IMG/VR virus record: IMGVR_UViG_3300027963_000071
Coordinates: 1-64,000 of that record
Origin: a virus
Length of the DNA: 64,000 nucleotides
Direction: 5' to 3' (one strand)
The translations under genes were made by a program, and so were the position numbers. The notes below the pieces were generated by a model, which was not told the DNA's origin, did no database searches, and saw only the letters and a program-made list of their open reading frames with translations. Shown in pieces: positions 1 to 8,706 of this stretch; within the stretch, counting starts at the first letter, position 1; each line of letters begins with the position of its first letter.

Positions 1-1
1 G

Positions 2-61
2 TATGCTATCGATGGCGAGGAAATTGAAGACGAAGATGAATATTACGAAGACGAGGACTAA
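2..61 (+). CDS. C-terminal end of an acidic protein (5' truncated)
   Basis: Only the last 19 codons are in the window. They read as a strongly acidic tail (EEIEDEDEYYEDED) before a TAA that overlaps the next ATG as TAATG. Acidic C-terminal tails are typical of single-strand-DNA-binding and recombination proteins such as T4 gp32, and the next gene is a UvsY-like mediator, so a DNA metabolism protein is plausible. Identity cannot be fixed from the tail alone. Confidence 0.7.
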   Translation, partial: YAIDGEEIEDEDEYYEDED

Positions 62-516
62 TGAACTGGTACGATAAGGTTAGCAAGGATATTTCTAATA
101 TTCCAGATGCTGTTTCATTCTATGAAGCTGAATTAATACAGGCAAAATTAGATTGTAAAGTATCTGGTAGTTTAGAAAAGATTTCGGCACAGATGCCAGG
201 TATCGTTGAAAACCGATTTAACCAGTTACAGGAAATTGAAGGTATTTTAGAATACCTTAACATCGAACTTCGTAGATTACGTAGTCAACACTTTCGTAAA
301 TATCTTGAAAACTATCAACGCTCTTTATCTTCGAGGGACTGTGAAAAGTTTGTCGAAGGTGAAGCAGACGTTGTAGACTTTGAAAAGATTATCAATGACT
401 TTGCACTCTTAAGAAATAAATGGCTTGGTATTATTAAAGCTCTTGATATTAAGCAGTGGCAAGTATCAAATATCGTAAAATTACGAACCGCAGGATTAGA
501 GGACGCAACGCTTTGA
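61..516 (+). CDS. uvsY: UvsY-like recombination mediator
   Basis: A 151-residue helical protein whose second half (about residues 65-150) has the layout of T4-type UvsY: a paired-helix segment rich in Arg/Lys (LRRLRSQHFRKYLENYQ), a motif like KxVEGEADV, then a helix ending in a short Arg-containing C-terminus. UvsY loads the UvsX recombinase on ssDNA coated with gp32. T4 UvsY is 137 residues, so length fits. The start overlaps the preceding stop (TAATG) and the stop overlaps the next TTG start. No catalytic motif exists in this family, so the call rests on overall pattern and on the presence of UvsW in the same window. Confidence 0.6.
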   Translation: MNWYDKVSKDISNIPDAVSFYEAELIQAKLDCKVSGSLEKISAQMPGIVENRFNQLQEIEGILEYLNIELRRLRSQHFRKYLENYQRSLSSRDCEKFVEGEADVVDFEKIINDFALLRNKWLGIIKALDIKQWQVSNIVKLRTAGLEDATL

Positions 517-1286
517 AAATAGGTATTATTGGTTTAGGATTCGTCGGTGGCGCAGTGGCATGGGCACACAGACAACACGATTTAGTTGTAAGAGATCCAA
601 AATTAGGTGAAAAATCGGCCAGCATTGAGGAAATTAAAACCTGCGATGCTGTGTACGTGTGTGTACCGTCTCCAATGTTAGAAGATGGGCATTGCGACGA
701 TTCATATATGCGTGGTGTTTTAAAAGACCTCGCAGGATACGATAAAGTTATTATTTGTAAAAGTACTATTCCCCCGGGAGTATATGCTTCTTTGCAAGTT
801 CATTATCCAAACATCGTTCATGCTCCTGAATTCTTAACTGCGGCAAATGCCAATGCAGACTATGTAACTGCTACTTGGATGTTAGTAGGCGGTGACGGCA
901 AATGGGTTGATGATGCCATTAATATTATTAGATCTGGTGATGTTGCTGCAACTCTATATCGTAGAACAACCATCACAACGGCGTCGTTGTTTAAGTATAT
1001 TGCAAATACATTCATGGCAACTAAAGTTACCTTAATGAATGAATTTTATCGCATGGCACAACATATTGATGTTGACTGGTCTGAAATTAAAGAGATTGCT
1101 AAAAGTGATCCTAGACTAGGAAACTCGCATTGGGATGTTCCAGGTCCAGACGGACAGTTTGGCTATGGCGGCGCCTGTTTTCCAAAAGACGTGGCTGCAA
1201 TATTAGAACATGGTCTTGATATGGGCATTGAATTAGAATTGCTCGGCCGTGTTGAAGATGTTAACAAAAAACATCGTGCGCAATGA
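513..1286 (+). CDS. Short UDP-glucose/GDP-mannose dehydrogenase-like protein
   Basis: A 257-residue protein starting at a TTG that overlaps the uvsY stop; an AGAGG ribosome-binding site lies about 10 nt upstream and the first residues (MKIGIIGLGFVGG) form the expected Rossmann strand. The NAD-binding GLGFVG loop is at residues 7-12 and the catalytic cysteine motif GGACFPKD has Cys near 222. Family members oxidise the C6 hydroxyl of a nucleotide sugar and are usually about 390-450 residues. Here the protein ends about 35 residues after the active-site Cys, so the C-terminal nucleotide-sugar-binding domain is absent. It may be a reduced enzyme or need a partner. It heads the glycan gene run. 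Confidence 0.82.
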   Translation: MKIGIIGLGFVGGAVAWAHRQHDLVVRDPKLGEKSASIEEIKTCDAVYVCVPSPMLEDGHCDDSYMRGVLKDLAGYDKVIICKSTIPPGVYASLQVHYPNIVHAPEFLTAANANADYVTATWMLVGGDGKWVDDAINIIRSGDVAATLYRRTTITTASLFKYIANTFMATKVTLMNEFYRMAQHIDVDWSEIKEIAKSDPRLGNSHWDVPGPDGQFGYGGACFPKDVAAILEHGLDMGIELELLGRVEDVNKKHRAQ

Positions 1287-1993
1287 AAACTATATTAATA
1301 ACTGGACATTTAGGATTCATTGGCAAGAGTCTTAAAAATAAGTTAGAACAAAAATATAATGTCGTTGGTCTTGATATAAAAGAGGGCAACGACATTTTAG
1401 TTTGTGACCTTCCAGATTGTGATTATGTTATACATCTAGCTGCCTTATCAGGTGTGCGTCAAAGTATTAATAATCCAGAACAATATTGGCGTGTTAATGT
1501 CGAAGGAACTCGCAGAATACTTGAACATTATAAATCTACAAGAGTATTAGTAGCAAGTTCAAGTTCGCAATATGAACCACACTTAAATCCCTATGCAGCC
1601 AGCAAACATGCAATGGAATTTATTCCGCATAATAATGTTTGTTTTATGAGGTTGCATACTGTATACAGTTCTATTCCTAGAGAAAACATGTTCTTCTATA
1701 AATTATTAAATGGAACATTAGAATATGTTACAACACACAAACGAGATTTTATTCATATTGACGATATCTGTGATGCATTTGATCTGTTGCTCGATCACGG
1801 CTACGTTGGATCGCTAGATATAGGCACTGGTATTTCAATTCAGATCAATGATATTGCTCCCCACTTACCTGTCAAATTGGATACTCCAAACGAACGTCAA
1901 GAAACCAAAGCCAATACACGCAAACTGTCATTCTTTGGGTTCAATCCTAAAATTGAGGTCAGAGATTTTATAGCTAATAATATGCGCAGATAA
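1283..1993 (+). CDS. NAD-dependent epimerase/dehydratase (extended SDR)
   Basis: A 236-residue extended short-chain dehydrogenase. The N-terminal glycine motif GHLGFIG is at residues 8-14, the SSSS stretch is near 92-95, and the catalytic YAASK (YxxxK) is at 104-108. These enzymes epimerise or dehydrate nucleotide sugars. It is shorter than the usual 300-340 residues, mainly in the C-terminal substrate domain, so the exact sugar cannot be assigned. The ATG overlaps the preceding stop by 4 nt (ATGA), consistent with translational coupling to the dehydrogenase-like gene. Confidence 0.85.
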   Translation: MKTILITGHLGFIGKSLKNKLEQKYNVVGLDIKEGNDILVCDLPDCDYVIHLAALSGVRQSINNPEQYWRVNVEGTRRILEHYKSTRVLVASSSSQYEPHLNPYAASKHAMEFIPHNNVCFMRLHTVYSSIPRENMFFYKLLNGTLEYVTTHKRDFIHIDDICDAFDLLLDHGYVGSLDIGTGISIQINDIAPHLPVKLDTPNERQETKANTRKLSFFGFNPKIEVRDFIANNMRR

Positions 1994-1996
1994 ATA
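1989..1996 (+). promoter_or_regulatory. Late-type promoter octamer
   Basis: GATAAATA lies 5 nt before the ATG at 2002 and overlaps the stop region of the preceding gene. It resembles the T4 late -10 TATAAATA. There is no Shine-Dalgarno sequence between it and the ATG. Confidence 0.5.
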
Positions 1997-2001
1997 TCTG
2001 C

Positions 2002-2766
2002 ATGAAAACAATCGTATTAGTAACTGGTGGGTTTGATCCCATCCATTCTGGACATATTGCCTATTTCAAAGCAGCGAAAGAATTAGGAGATCAACTTGTA
2101 GTTGGTATTAATTCCGATTCTTGGCTAACACGTAAAAAAGGCTCACCGTTCATGCCTTGGTTAGAACGTCAGCGAATCATTAAAGAATTAAAAATGGTTG
2201 ATTATACTATTGAATTTAATGACGACGATAATAGTTCTAATTTAGCTATCAAATTAGTAAGACAAACATTCCCAAATGATAAAATAGTTTTTGCCAACGG
2301 CGGAGACCGCACCCATCTAGACATTCCAGAAATGAATTTTAAAGATGACAATTTGTCGTTTGCATTTGGCGTAGGGGGATTTAACAAAGCAAACTCTAGC
2401 TCATGGATATTACAAGAATGGAAGGCACCTAAGACCGAACGTCCTTGGGGCTACTATCGTGTGCTACACGAAGTGCCTGGCATGAAAGTTAAAGAACTCA
2501 CAGTTAATCCACAATGCAGTTTATCAATGCAGAGACATAGTCAACGTTCGGAATATTGGATAGTTAGTGACGGAGAAGCAGTAGTACATAGGCAAATGTC
2601 TAGTGGATATTCGATGCCGTCTATTGTTCTTGAAAAACACAAAGAAACAAAAATACCCGTAGGCGAGTGGCATCAGTTAAGTAATCCTTCTGAGACTGTT
2701 CCATTAAAATTAGTTGAAATACAATATGGCGAATGCTGTATTGAAGAGGACATAGAAAGAAAATGA
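2002..2766 (+). CDS. Cytidylyltransferase-cupin fusion protein
   Basis: A 254-residue two-domain protein. Residues 1-135 are a nucleotidyltransferase of the cytidylyltransferase superfamily, with GGFDPIHSGH at 9-18 carrying the HxGH motif. Residues 146-254 match the cupin of type II mannose-6-phosphate isomerases: ERPWGYYRVL, then VKELTVNP, HSQRSEYWIV and VPVGEWHQLSNP-like segments. The first domain should activate a phosphorylated sugar or alcohol with CTP, the second should isomerise or bind a sugar phosphate. I know the two domains as separate proteins; their fusion is unusual. No Shine-Dalgarno precedes the ATG, which sits just after a late-type octamer. Confidence 0.82.
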   Translation: MKTIVLVTGGFDPIHSGHIAYFKAAKELGDQLVVGINSDSWLTRKKGSPFMPWLERQRIIKELKMVDYTIEFNDDDNSSNLAIKLVRQTFPNDKIVFANGGDRTHLDIPEMNFKDDNLSFAFGVGGFNKANSSSWILQEWKAPKTERPWGYYRVLHEVPGMKVKELTVNPQCSLSMQRHSQRSEYWIVSDGEAVVHRQMSSGYSMPSIVLEKHKETKIPVGEWHQLSNPSETVPLKLVEIQYGECCIEEDIERK

Positions 2767-3449
2767 AAGATATAATTCCTGTCTTTATAGGCTACGATCC
2801 TAGAGAAGCCATAGCATATCATGTATGTGCAAATAGTATTATTAGAAACTCAAGTCGACCTGTGAGTATTATTCCTGTAGCATTAAACTTATTTAAAGAC
2901 TACAGCGAAACCCACACAGACGGCAGCAATCATTTTATCTATACAAGATTCCTAGTTCCTTATTTGATGTCTTGGACAGGCAGTGCTATATTCATAGATG
3001 GCGATATGATTGTGCGTGGGGATATAGCAGAGCTGTGGGCATTGAGAGAAATGGATAAGGACGTCATGGTAGTTAAGCATGACTATAAAACTAAAATGAA
3101 AGAAAAATATCTTGGTTCAAAAAACGAAGATTACCCTCGCAAAAATTGGTCAAGTGTTATTTTATGGAACTGCAACAGCTATCCCAATCGCAAATTAACT
3201 CCTGAATATGTTATGAATGCCACTGGTGCGGAATTACATAGATTCTCGTGGATTGACGATGCACGAATAGGTGAACTGCCCAAAGAATGGAATTGGTTAC
3301 CAGACGAATATGGTCCAAACCCGGCTGCCAAGTTGCTACACTATACACTCGGCACACCTTGCTTTCACGAGTTTGCTAATACTCCTATGGGTGACGAATG
3401 GCACCGTGAAAGAATTCTTACAGAATATTGTCAACAAAGAGATATATGA
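2763..3449 (+). CDS. Glycosyltransferase, GT8-like fold
   Basis: A 228-residue GT-A type protein. The metal-binding DxD motif appears as IFIDGDMIVRGD, with Asp79-Gly-Asp81, preceded by a stretch (IYTRFLVPYL) typical of GT8 family enzymes that transfer glucose or galactose from UDP-sugars. The conserved HYT near residue 194 resembles the late His metal-ligand motif of the family. The ATG overlaps the fusion gene stop. It probably acts on a surface glycan or a phage or host macromolecule; acceptor unknown. Confidence 0.75.
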   Translation: MKDIIPVFIGYDPREAIAYHVCANSIIRNSSRPVSIIPVALNLFKDYSETHTDGSNHFIYTRFLVPYLMSWTGSAIFIDGDMIVRGDIAELWALREMDKDVMVVKHDYKTKMKEKYLGSKNEDYPRKNWSSVILWNCNSYPNRKLTPEYVMNATGAELHRFSWIDDARIGELPKEWNWLPDEYGPNPAAKLLHYTLGTPCFHEFANTPMGDEWHRERILTEYCQQRDI

Positions 3450-4267
3450 ACAATTGGATTTTCTTAAGTAAGAATGGCGAAGATCCTTACATTAATATGT
3501 TTGCCACAGGAACCGGAGGCAGAGTAATTCGTACAGAGGATTTTAATTACGAAGACAGTCAAGATCCTATTGTAATGCGTGGAATTCTCAAACATAAAAT
3601 AATGGAAAAGTGTCTTGCTGATAAAAGAGATTTTTATTTTATCGATACTGGATACTTAGGCAATCAACGTACTAAAGAAAATCCAAACGGTTGGAAATAT
3701 TATCATAGAATTGTAAAAAACGATATCCAACACAATGAAATTATACCACGTCCGGCCGATAGATTTGAAAGACTAAATCTTCCTGTGTACAAATGGAAAA
3801 AAGGTGGACGCAATATTTTAATTGCCAAACCTGATGACAAACCTATGAAACACTACAGGATAGATTTAGACCAGTGGCTCGAAGAAACTATAGCTGAAAT
3901 TAAAAAACACACCGATAGACCTATTGTTGTGAGGGAGCGAGTTAAGAGCAGAACAGAGCGTGTTGTTAATAAAAGTCTCAAAGAAGCATTAGGAGAAAAT
4001 GTTTTTGCATTAGTAACTTTTAATAGTAATGCAGCCACCGAAGCAATTATGTACGGGTATCCAGCGTTTACTCTAGCACCTAGTCATGCTGCTAAACCAG
4101 TATCTCTACAGGATCTATCAAAAATAGAAACACCATATTATCCAGAAGAAGATAAAGTACGTGCATGGTTACACCACCTTGCCTATTGTCAATACCATGT
4201 TAATGAACTACGAGACGGGTCAGCAAAAAGGATGTTAGATGAAACATATAATAACCCCTCAAGATAA
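3446..4267 (+). CDS. Glycosyltransferase-like protein, phage paralogue family A copy 1
   Basis: A 273-residue protein. I chose the ATG at 3446, which overlaps the preceding stop and follows an AAAGAG site, rather than the one 18 nt upstream. The C-terminal half carries a signature shared with the genes at 5578 and 10621: HTDRPIVVR, then a NSNAATEAIMYGYPAF-type segment, and a closing WxxxLxxxxxxxxEL region. This NxSxxxxxAxxxGxP layout resembles the C-terminal half of GT-B capsule glycosyltransferases of the KpsC type, but the N-terminal half is not recognisable. Role in sugar transfer is inferred from the motif and from neighbours. Confidence 0.6.
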   Translation: MNNWIFLSKNGEDPYINMFATGTGGRVIRTEDFNYEDSQDPIVMRGILKHKIMEKCLADKRDFYFIDTGYLGNQRTKENPNGWKYYHRIVKNDIQHNEIIPRPADRFERLNLPVYKWKKGGRNILIAKPDDKPMKHYRIDLDQWLEETIAEIKKHTDRPIVVRERVKSRTERVVNKSLKEALGENVFALVTFNSNAATEAIMYGYPAFTLAPSHAAKPVSLQDLSKIETPYYPEEDKVRAWLHHLAYCQYHVNELRDGSAKRMLDETYNNPSR

Positions 4268-4913
4268 TTTTTTCTCTATTCTTTCGGAAAACAATAATAT
4301 TTTATCTTTCGGAAAAGAATCAAGAGATATTGCAGTATCCTATGTTACTAATTTCAATGAAGTAATTGATATCGGAGCTCATGTAGGAATAAGTGTATTA
4401 GATTGGTCAGATAAGTTTAAAATGGTATACGCATTTGAACCAATGTTAGATCATTATAAGTGTTTAGAAACAAATACCGAAAATCTTAACAATGTTAAAT
4501 TATTCAATTGTGCAATTAGTGACGAAGAAAAAACAATGTACGGTGCGTATAGGACCAGTAAAAATTCTGGAAGTTTTCAAATTTTAGATTCGGTATATCA
4601 ACAACCTAAGAAAAAAACGCCAAGACAAATATATGAAATAGAATCTAAAAGATTAGATAATTTTGAATTTTTAAACGTTGGATTAATTAAAATTGATGTC
4701 GAGGGTTGGGAGTTAGAAGTGTTGAAAGGGGCAGTTAATACCATCAACAAATTCAAACCTGTGCTGCTAGTAGAGTTCACCGGCGGCAGTTCGAAAAAAA
4801 GTCTGCATCGATATGATGTAGAAGAATATTATAAATTAATAGAATTTTTAGGATATATTCCAGTATCACAATCCGGAGATGATACAATATATGTCCACAA
4901 GGAACTTAAATGA
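4239..4913 (+). CDS. FkbM-family methyltransferase
   Basis: A 224-residue class I SAM-dependent methyltransferase. The SAM-binding motif I is VIDIGAHVG at residues 42-50, the acidic ribose-binding position follows in YAFEP, and the family signature IKIDVEGWELEVLKGA lies near residues 150-165. FkbM-like enzymes methylate hydroxyls on sugars or polyketides, which fits the glycan neighbourhood. The start lies 29 nt inside the previous gene. A second FkbM-like gene is at 53514. Confidence 0.85.
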   Translation: MKHIITPQDNFFSILSENNNILSFGKESRDIAVSYVTNFNEVIDIGAHVGISVLDWSDKFKMVYAFEPMLDHYKCLETNTENLNNVKLFNCAISDEEKTMYGAYRTSKNSGSFQILDSVYQQPKKKTPRQIYEIESKRLDNFEFLNVGLIKIDVEGWELEVLKGAVNTINKFKPVLLVEFTGGSSKKSLHRYDVEEYYKLIEFLGYIPVSQSGDDTIYVHKELK

Positions 4914-5581
4914 AATTACACTTTATTACCAGTCTATCAAAAGAATATTGGGAAACCGTTGCAAAGAAATGTATACTTACTTGGAATCTTCCAGGAAAAG
5001 TTACGGTATTCATCGATCAACAATTTGGAGACTTAGATTGGGCCGATGAAATCCCATTTCACAAACATCTACTATACGTACCGCCATTAAAAGTAGACGA
5101 ATTCACACCTACAGCAAAAGTTAGAAAGTTTTGGGGCAAAGCCTGCGCACAGATAGTGGCTGTTAGAAATAGGGAAGAAGATGAAAGAATCATTTGGTTA
5201 GATAGCGATATAGAACAAATAGCTCCAGCACCAGAACAACTTTTTATAGATGAATTCGATGCTCCTATAGAAATGATGCATAGCGGTGACGGACAAGATT
5301 GTTGGGAAAGTGGCTTGGTTATATTCAATCAACAAAATGGTAAACTAAATCAATTTATGAAAAATTATGACATGAATTGGAACGATGAAGTATTACTTGC
5401 CGAATTATGGAAGCCGTATGATGCACAAGTTATGGGATATACAGCCAGTCATAAAGGATACCAAAATCTATGTGCAGTTCCCTGCAAAAACGAAAGTGCC
5501 CTGCTAAACACCAGATTCGGGACTATTTTTAAACATTGGATTAACAAAGAGAATAAAGAGATATTAAAAAATAAAGTATGA
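4910..5581 (+). CDS. Glycosyltransferase-like protein with DSD motif
   Basis: A 223-residue protein with GT-A features: a short N-terminal strand MKLHFITSLS, and the probable metal-binding motif IIWLDSDIE with Asp98-Ser-Asp100. It resembles the product of the minus-strand gene at 9386 in domain order and in the motif (LLWMDADT there), so the two are likely distant paralogues. It overlaps the FkbM gene by 4 nt (ATGA), suggesting that glycosylation and methylation of the same acceptor are coupled. Confidence 0.65.
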   Translation: MKLHFITSLSKEYWETVAKKCILTWNLPGKVTVFIDQQFGDLDWADEIPFHKHLLYVPPLKVDEFTPTAKVRKFWGKACAQIVAVRNREEDERIIWLDSDIEQIAPAPEQLFIDEFDAPIEMMHSGDGQDCWESGLVIFNQQNGKLNQFMKNYDMNWNDEVLLAELWKPYDAQVMGYTASHKGYQNLCAVPCKNESALLNTRFGTIFKHWINKENKEILKNKV

Positions 5582-6513
5582 AGACCATAGCTGTTTATCA
5601 TTCCTCTGTACCAAATGCTAAGAGTCAAGAAAAAATTGACATCCTAAGAAACTTTTCTGCTGGTGCAAAAACTGTTGGAGAAAATGTATTAGATATCTAC
5701 GATAACATAATACACACCGCAGATGTAGGAATTATTCAAGGTTGGTTAGGCCCAGGAACTCCGTCTAGTACTCATTTACAATTGAGAAACAATGTTATAA
5801 ATCACCAATTACAACAACAAAGATATGTTGTAGCTGTAGACAGCAATTTGTTTTTATACGCTGATACATCTAATCCAATGCACTATCTAAGATACAGTTT
5901 TAATGGTGTTTTTCCTAATACAGGAATATATTGTGATACAGAAATTGATCCAACTAGATGGCAAAAGATCAGTCGTAATTTAAATTTAAATTTAAAAAAT
6001 TATAGAACCAATGGTGATCACATTTTAATCTGTCTACAACGTAATGGTGGATGGAGTATGGGAAATACCGATGTACAAGACTGGGCAATTCAAACTATTG
6101 ATACCCTAAGACAACATACAGACAGGCCATTTATAATAAGGGCTCATCCCGGAGATAAAGCAGCACGTGAATATTTAGATCCACGTAATCCTAAATGTAA
6201 AATTAAATTTTCTAAACGTGTACGACTTAGTACTGAGGCAAACTTAGTTGATGATTTAAAAGGTTGTTGGGCAGCAGTTAATTATAACTCAAGTCCAGTA
6301 GTCGGCGCCGCAATGGAAGGATATCCTATTTTTGTAATGGACACCACAAAGAGTCAATGTGCTGAAATTGCCAATACTGACTTATCACAAATAGAAAACC
6401 CACTAATGCCGGACAGACAACAGTGGGTTGAAAGATTAAGCATGTTTCACTGGAACTTTGGTGAATTAAAATCTGGCGAATGTTGGCGCCATATGAAAAA
6501 ATTTATTTCTTGA
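5578..6513 (+). CDS. Glycosyltransferase-like protein, family A copy 2
   Basis: A 311-residue paralogue of the proteins encoded at 3446 and 10621. Shared landmarks are HTDRPFIIRAHPGD near residue 180, NYNSSPVVGAAMEGYPIFV near 240, and a C-terminal segment WVERLSMFHWNFGELKSGE. The middle of the protein has an additional VDSNLFLYAD stretch typical of surface-polysaccharide GT-B proteins. It ends the first rightward run; its last 11 nt overlap the end of the convergent methyltransferase gene. Confidence 0.62.
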   Translation: MKTIAVYHSSVPNAKSQEKIDILRNFSAGAKTVGENVLDIYDNIIHTADVGIIQGWLGPGTPSSTHLQLRNNVINHQLQQQRYVVAVDSNLFLYADTSNPMHYLRYSFNGVFPNTGIYCDTEIDPTRWQKISRNLNLNLKNYRTNGDHILICLQRNGGWSMGNTDVQDWAIQTIDTLRQHTDRPFIIRAHPGDKAAREYLDPRNPKCKIKFSKRVRLSTEANLVDDLKGCWAAVNYNSSPVVGAAMEGYPIFVMDTTKSQCAEIANTDLSQIENPLMPDRQQWVERLSMFHWNFGELKSGECWRHMKKFIS

Positions 6514-7036
6514 TCTGAACAATAACATCATCTGGTCTATTTTTATTGTCTCTCATATCAAAAATTTGAACAGACGGATGTAAACTTAGAAACGCTTCTC
6601 TAGAAGAATCAAGGTCTCGAATATCTTCAATAATATAAATCCCGCCTACATTTAATTTAGGAAATAATAAATTAAATGATTTAATTTGATGTTTAAAGAC
6701 ATGTGATCCGTCGTCGATAATAACATCAAACCCGTCGAGATTTTTAAATGTATCAGGATCAGTAGCATCGCCCTCAATCATTTGACATCCTGTATTAACA
6801 TTAGGGACTTTAATATCAACGCCTACTATTTCAGCTTGTAGAAAATACTCTTTCCACATCATTAGAGAATGGCCTTGGTTAATGCCAATCTCTAAAACTT
6901 TAAGAGCAGTGGTCCTATATGGTGCAAGAGCTGTGTCATAGTACTCATCAATATAACTATGCACCGTTCCTTTATCTCCACCGGCTACTGGAGATTCGGT
7001 ACAATACTTGTTATAAATTTCTTGTAATGTCTTCAT
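6503..7036 (-). CDS. Class I SAM methyltransferase, CmcI/macrocin type
   Basis: A 177-residue methyltransferase. Motif I is VLEIGINQG (about 48-55) and the diagnostic DVIIDDGSHVFKHQ (104-117) matches the cephalosporin hydroxylase/macrocin O-methyltransferase group, in which the Asp-Asp-Gly-Ser-His segment helps bind the metal and SAM. These enzymes often methylate sugars. The start ATG overlaps the stop of the SDR gene upstream, so the two are co-transcribed leftward. Confidence 0.8.
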   Translation of the reverse strand: MKTLQEIYNKYCTESPVAGGDKGTVHSYIDEYYDTALAPYRTTALKVLEIGINQGHSLMMWKEYFLQAEIVGVDIKVPNVNTGCQMIEGDATDPDTFKNLDGFDVIIDDGSHVFKHQIKSFNLLFPKLNVGGIYIIEDIRDLDSSREAFLSLHPSVQIFDMRDNKNRPDDVIVQIKK

Positions 7037-8037
7037 TACATTAACCTATCTTTCCACGTGGCTGGGGTTTTTTCATTAATAATTTCTAGCTTATATCTAT
7101 AATTAAACGGATGAGGACCGCGATTACGAATATAATTAGCAGTTTCGTGAATACTCTGCTCTAGTGTTGCTTTTGTTTCATATCCTAAGACTGTTCTTGC
7201 TTTATCAGCAGTACAACTGGCATGTTTAACTTCACGTGGACGATCTGGCATGTGAATCGCTTCGCCTTCGAACCCACACTCTTTCATAACAAGTGCTGCC
7301 ATGTCCTTAACAGTAATAGTGCCTTCGTCTGGCCCAATATTAATTGTTTGATATACTATAGTAGGATCCAATGCTAATTTTTCTAAACACTGAATACAGT
7401 CTCCCACGTAACTAAAACACCGAGTTTGCAATCCGTCGCCATAAATTATCGGTGGGTTGCCTTGTAATACACGATTAATCATAATGCTCATTACATTACG
7501 GAACGGGTCATCGTAACACTGACGAGGTCCGACAATATTATGTGGAATAGCAATGTTCCATTCCATTCCGTGTGTTTCACAAAGCATTTTTAAAACATCT
7601 TCTGATGCTACTTTAGCAACTGCATATGGATCTTCAGGAGCCGGTGGATAGTCTTCATGGAACGGAGCTACTTGATTTCCATAACGTGCCATACTTGAAC
7701 AAAATACAAATCGTTTAACTTTGTTTTGTATTGCAGCACTGATTGTAGACACACTTGCTTCAAAAATATTACGTGTAATAAAACTTGGACTGAATACACT
7801 TAGCCCTTCATGCGCTGTGGCTGCGGCATGAATAACGATATCGGTACCAGCCATTACGGCTGATAGTTTTTCATTATCGCAACAGTCCATTTCATAAAAA
7901 TGCACACCTGCTGGAACATTGTCTCGATACCCACCAATTAAATTATCATTACCCGATACTTCGTGTCCTAACTCGATCATTCTATCTGCAAGATGGCTTC
8001 CTAAAAACCCTGCAACACCTGTAATAAAAATTTTCAT
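7036..8037 (-). CDS. NAD-dependent nucleotide-sugar epimerase/dehydratase
   Basis: A full-length 333-residue extended SDR. The cofactor motif GVAGFLG is at 7-13, CSSMARYG at 113-120 supplies the catalytic Ser/Met position, and YAVAK at 138-142 is the YxxxK catalytic pair. The body resembles UDP-glucose 4-epimerase and GDP-sugar epimerases, including NIGPDEGTITVKDMA in the C-terminal domain. It likely supplies an activated sugar to the glycosyltransferases encoded next to it. Substrate is not deducible from the sequence by eye. Confidence 0.86.
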   Translation of the reverse strand: MKIFITGVAGFLGSHLADRMIELGHEVSGNDNLIGGYRDNVPAGVHFYEMDCCDNEKLSAVMAGTDIVIHAAATAHEGLSVFSPSFITRNIFEASVSTISAAIQNKVKRFVFCSSMARYGNQVAPFHEDYPPAPEDPYAVAKVASEDVLKMLCETHGMEWNIAIPHNIVGPRQCYDDPFRNVMSIMINRVLQGNPPIIYGDGLQTRCFSYVGDCIQCLEKLALDPTIVYQTINIGPDEGTITVKDMAALVMKECGFEGEAIHMPDRPREVKHASCTADKARTVLGYETKATLEQSIHETANYIRNRGPHPFNYRYKLEIINEKTPATWKDRLM

Positions 8038-8706
8038 TTACTGTCCTTTATAATTCTGAATAAATTGTTTTAATGCATCAGCATCAGCATTTTTATGTCG
8101 TTCACTGTTTTCCCAAATCCACGTGTCTCGTTCTAACAGCCATGTTTTTTGATATCTTCTCATAGTATCGTCACCAACGCTGGTTATTATGGGCATTATG
8201 AAATGAGGCAAGTGACAATACCGACCGATAGATTTTGCAACATCTCTGCACCAATGGTCAACATAATGTAGATGAAAGTGCGGTGGCACAAAATATCCTA
8301 ATGTGTTTATCCAATTTCGATGTAAGAAAAAATGAGGGCACTTGCTGTTTCCTAAATTTTCTGCTTTCGGTGCTACTATTGCTATCTTGTCGGGGAATTT
8401 ATCAAACACTTCGATAATAACTGGACCCCATAGCGGAGTATGGACCTGTGCATCGTCTCCCATTAAAAAGATAATATCATATTTGGCTTTCTTTGCCAAC
8501 ATGTTCCAAGAATATCCAGGACTTCTGTCCGGGCCAATTTCGTAGTGTACTGGGTTTAATCTTTTAATGTATTCGGGTAATGCCGGATCGTCATCATTGA
8601 GATAGATTAAAATTTCAATATCACATCCTGGATTATCTAGAAGAGATTTGATCATTCTTTCTGCCAATTCTGGTCTTCCCCTACTAGGGCATACTACGCT
8701 AATCAT
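8038..8706 (-). CDS. Glycosyltransferase family 2-like
   Basis: A 222-residue protein with a GT2 opening, MISVVCPSRGRPELAERMIKSL, and a nucleotide-sugar/metal-binding Asp motif in DIIFLMGDDAQV (GDD at 83-85). It lacks a long C-terminal extension or membrane segment, so it is a compact soluble enzyme. It is immediately upstream of the SDR gene in the leftward operon, separated by no spacer. Confidence 0.75.
   Translation of the reverse strand: MISVVCPSRGRPELAERMIKSLLDNPGCDIEILIYLNDDDPALPEYIKRLNPVHYEIGPDRSPGYSWNMLAKKAKYDIIFLMGDDAQVHTPLWGPVIIEVFDKFPDKIAIVAPKAENLGNSKCPHFFLHRNWINTLGYFVPPHFHLHYVDHWCRDVAKSIGRYCHLPHFIMPIITSVGDDTMRRYQKTWLLERDTWIWENSERHKNADADALKQFIQNYKGQ

Noticed and set aside
456-512. 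An earlier in-frame start for the UDP-sugar dehydrogenase-like gene
   Set aside because: It would add 19 basic residues translated inside uvsY. The TTG at 513 gives the correct Rossmann N-terminus and has a spaced ribosome-binding site.
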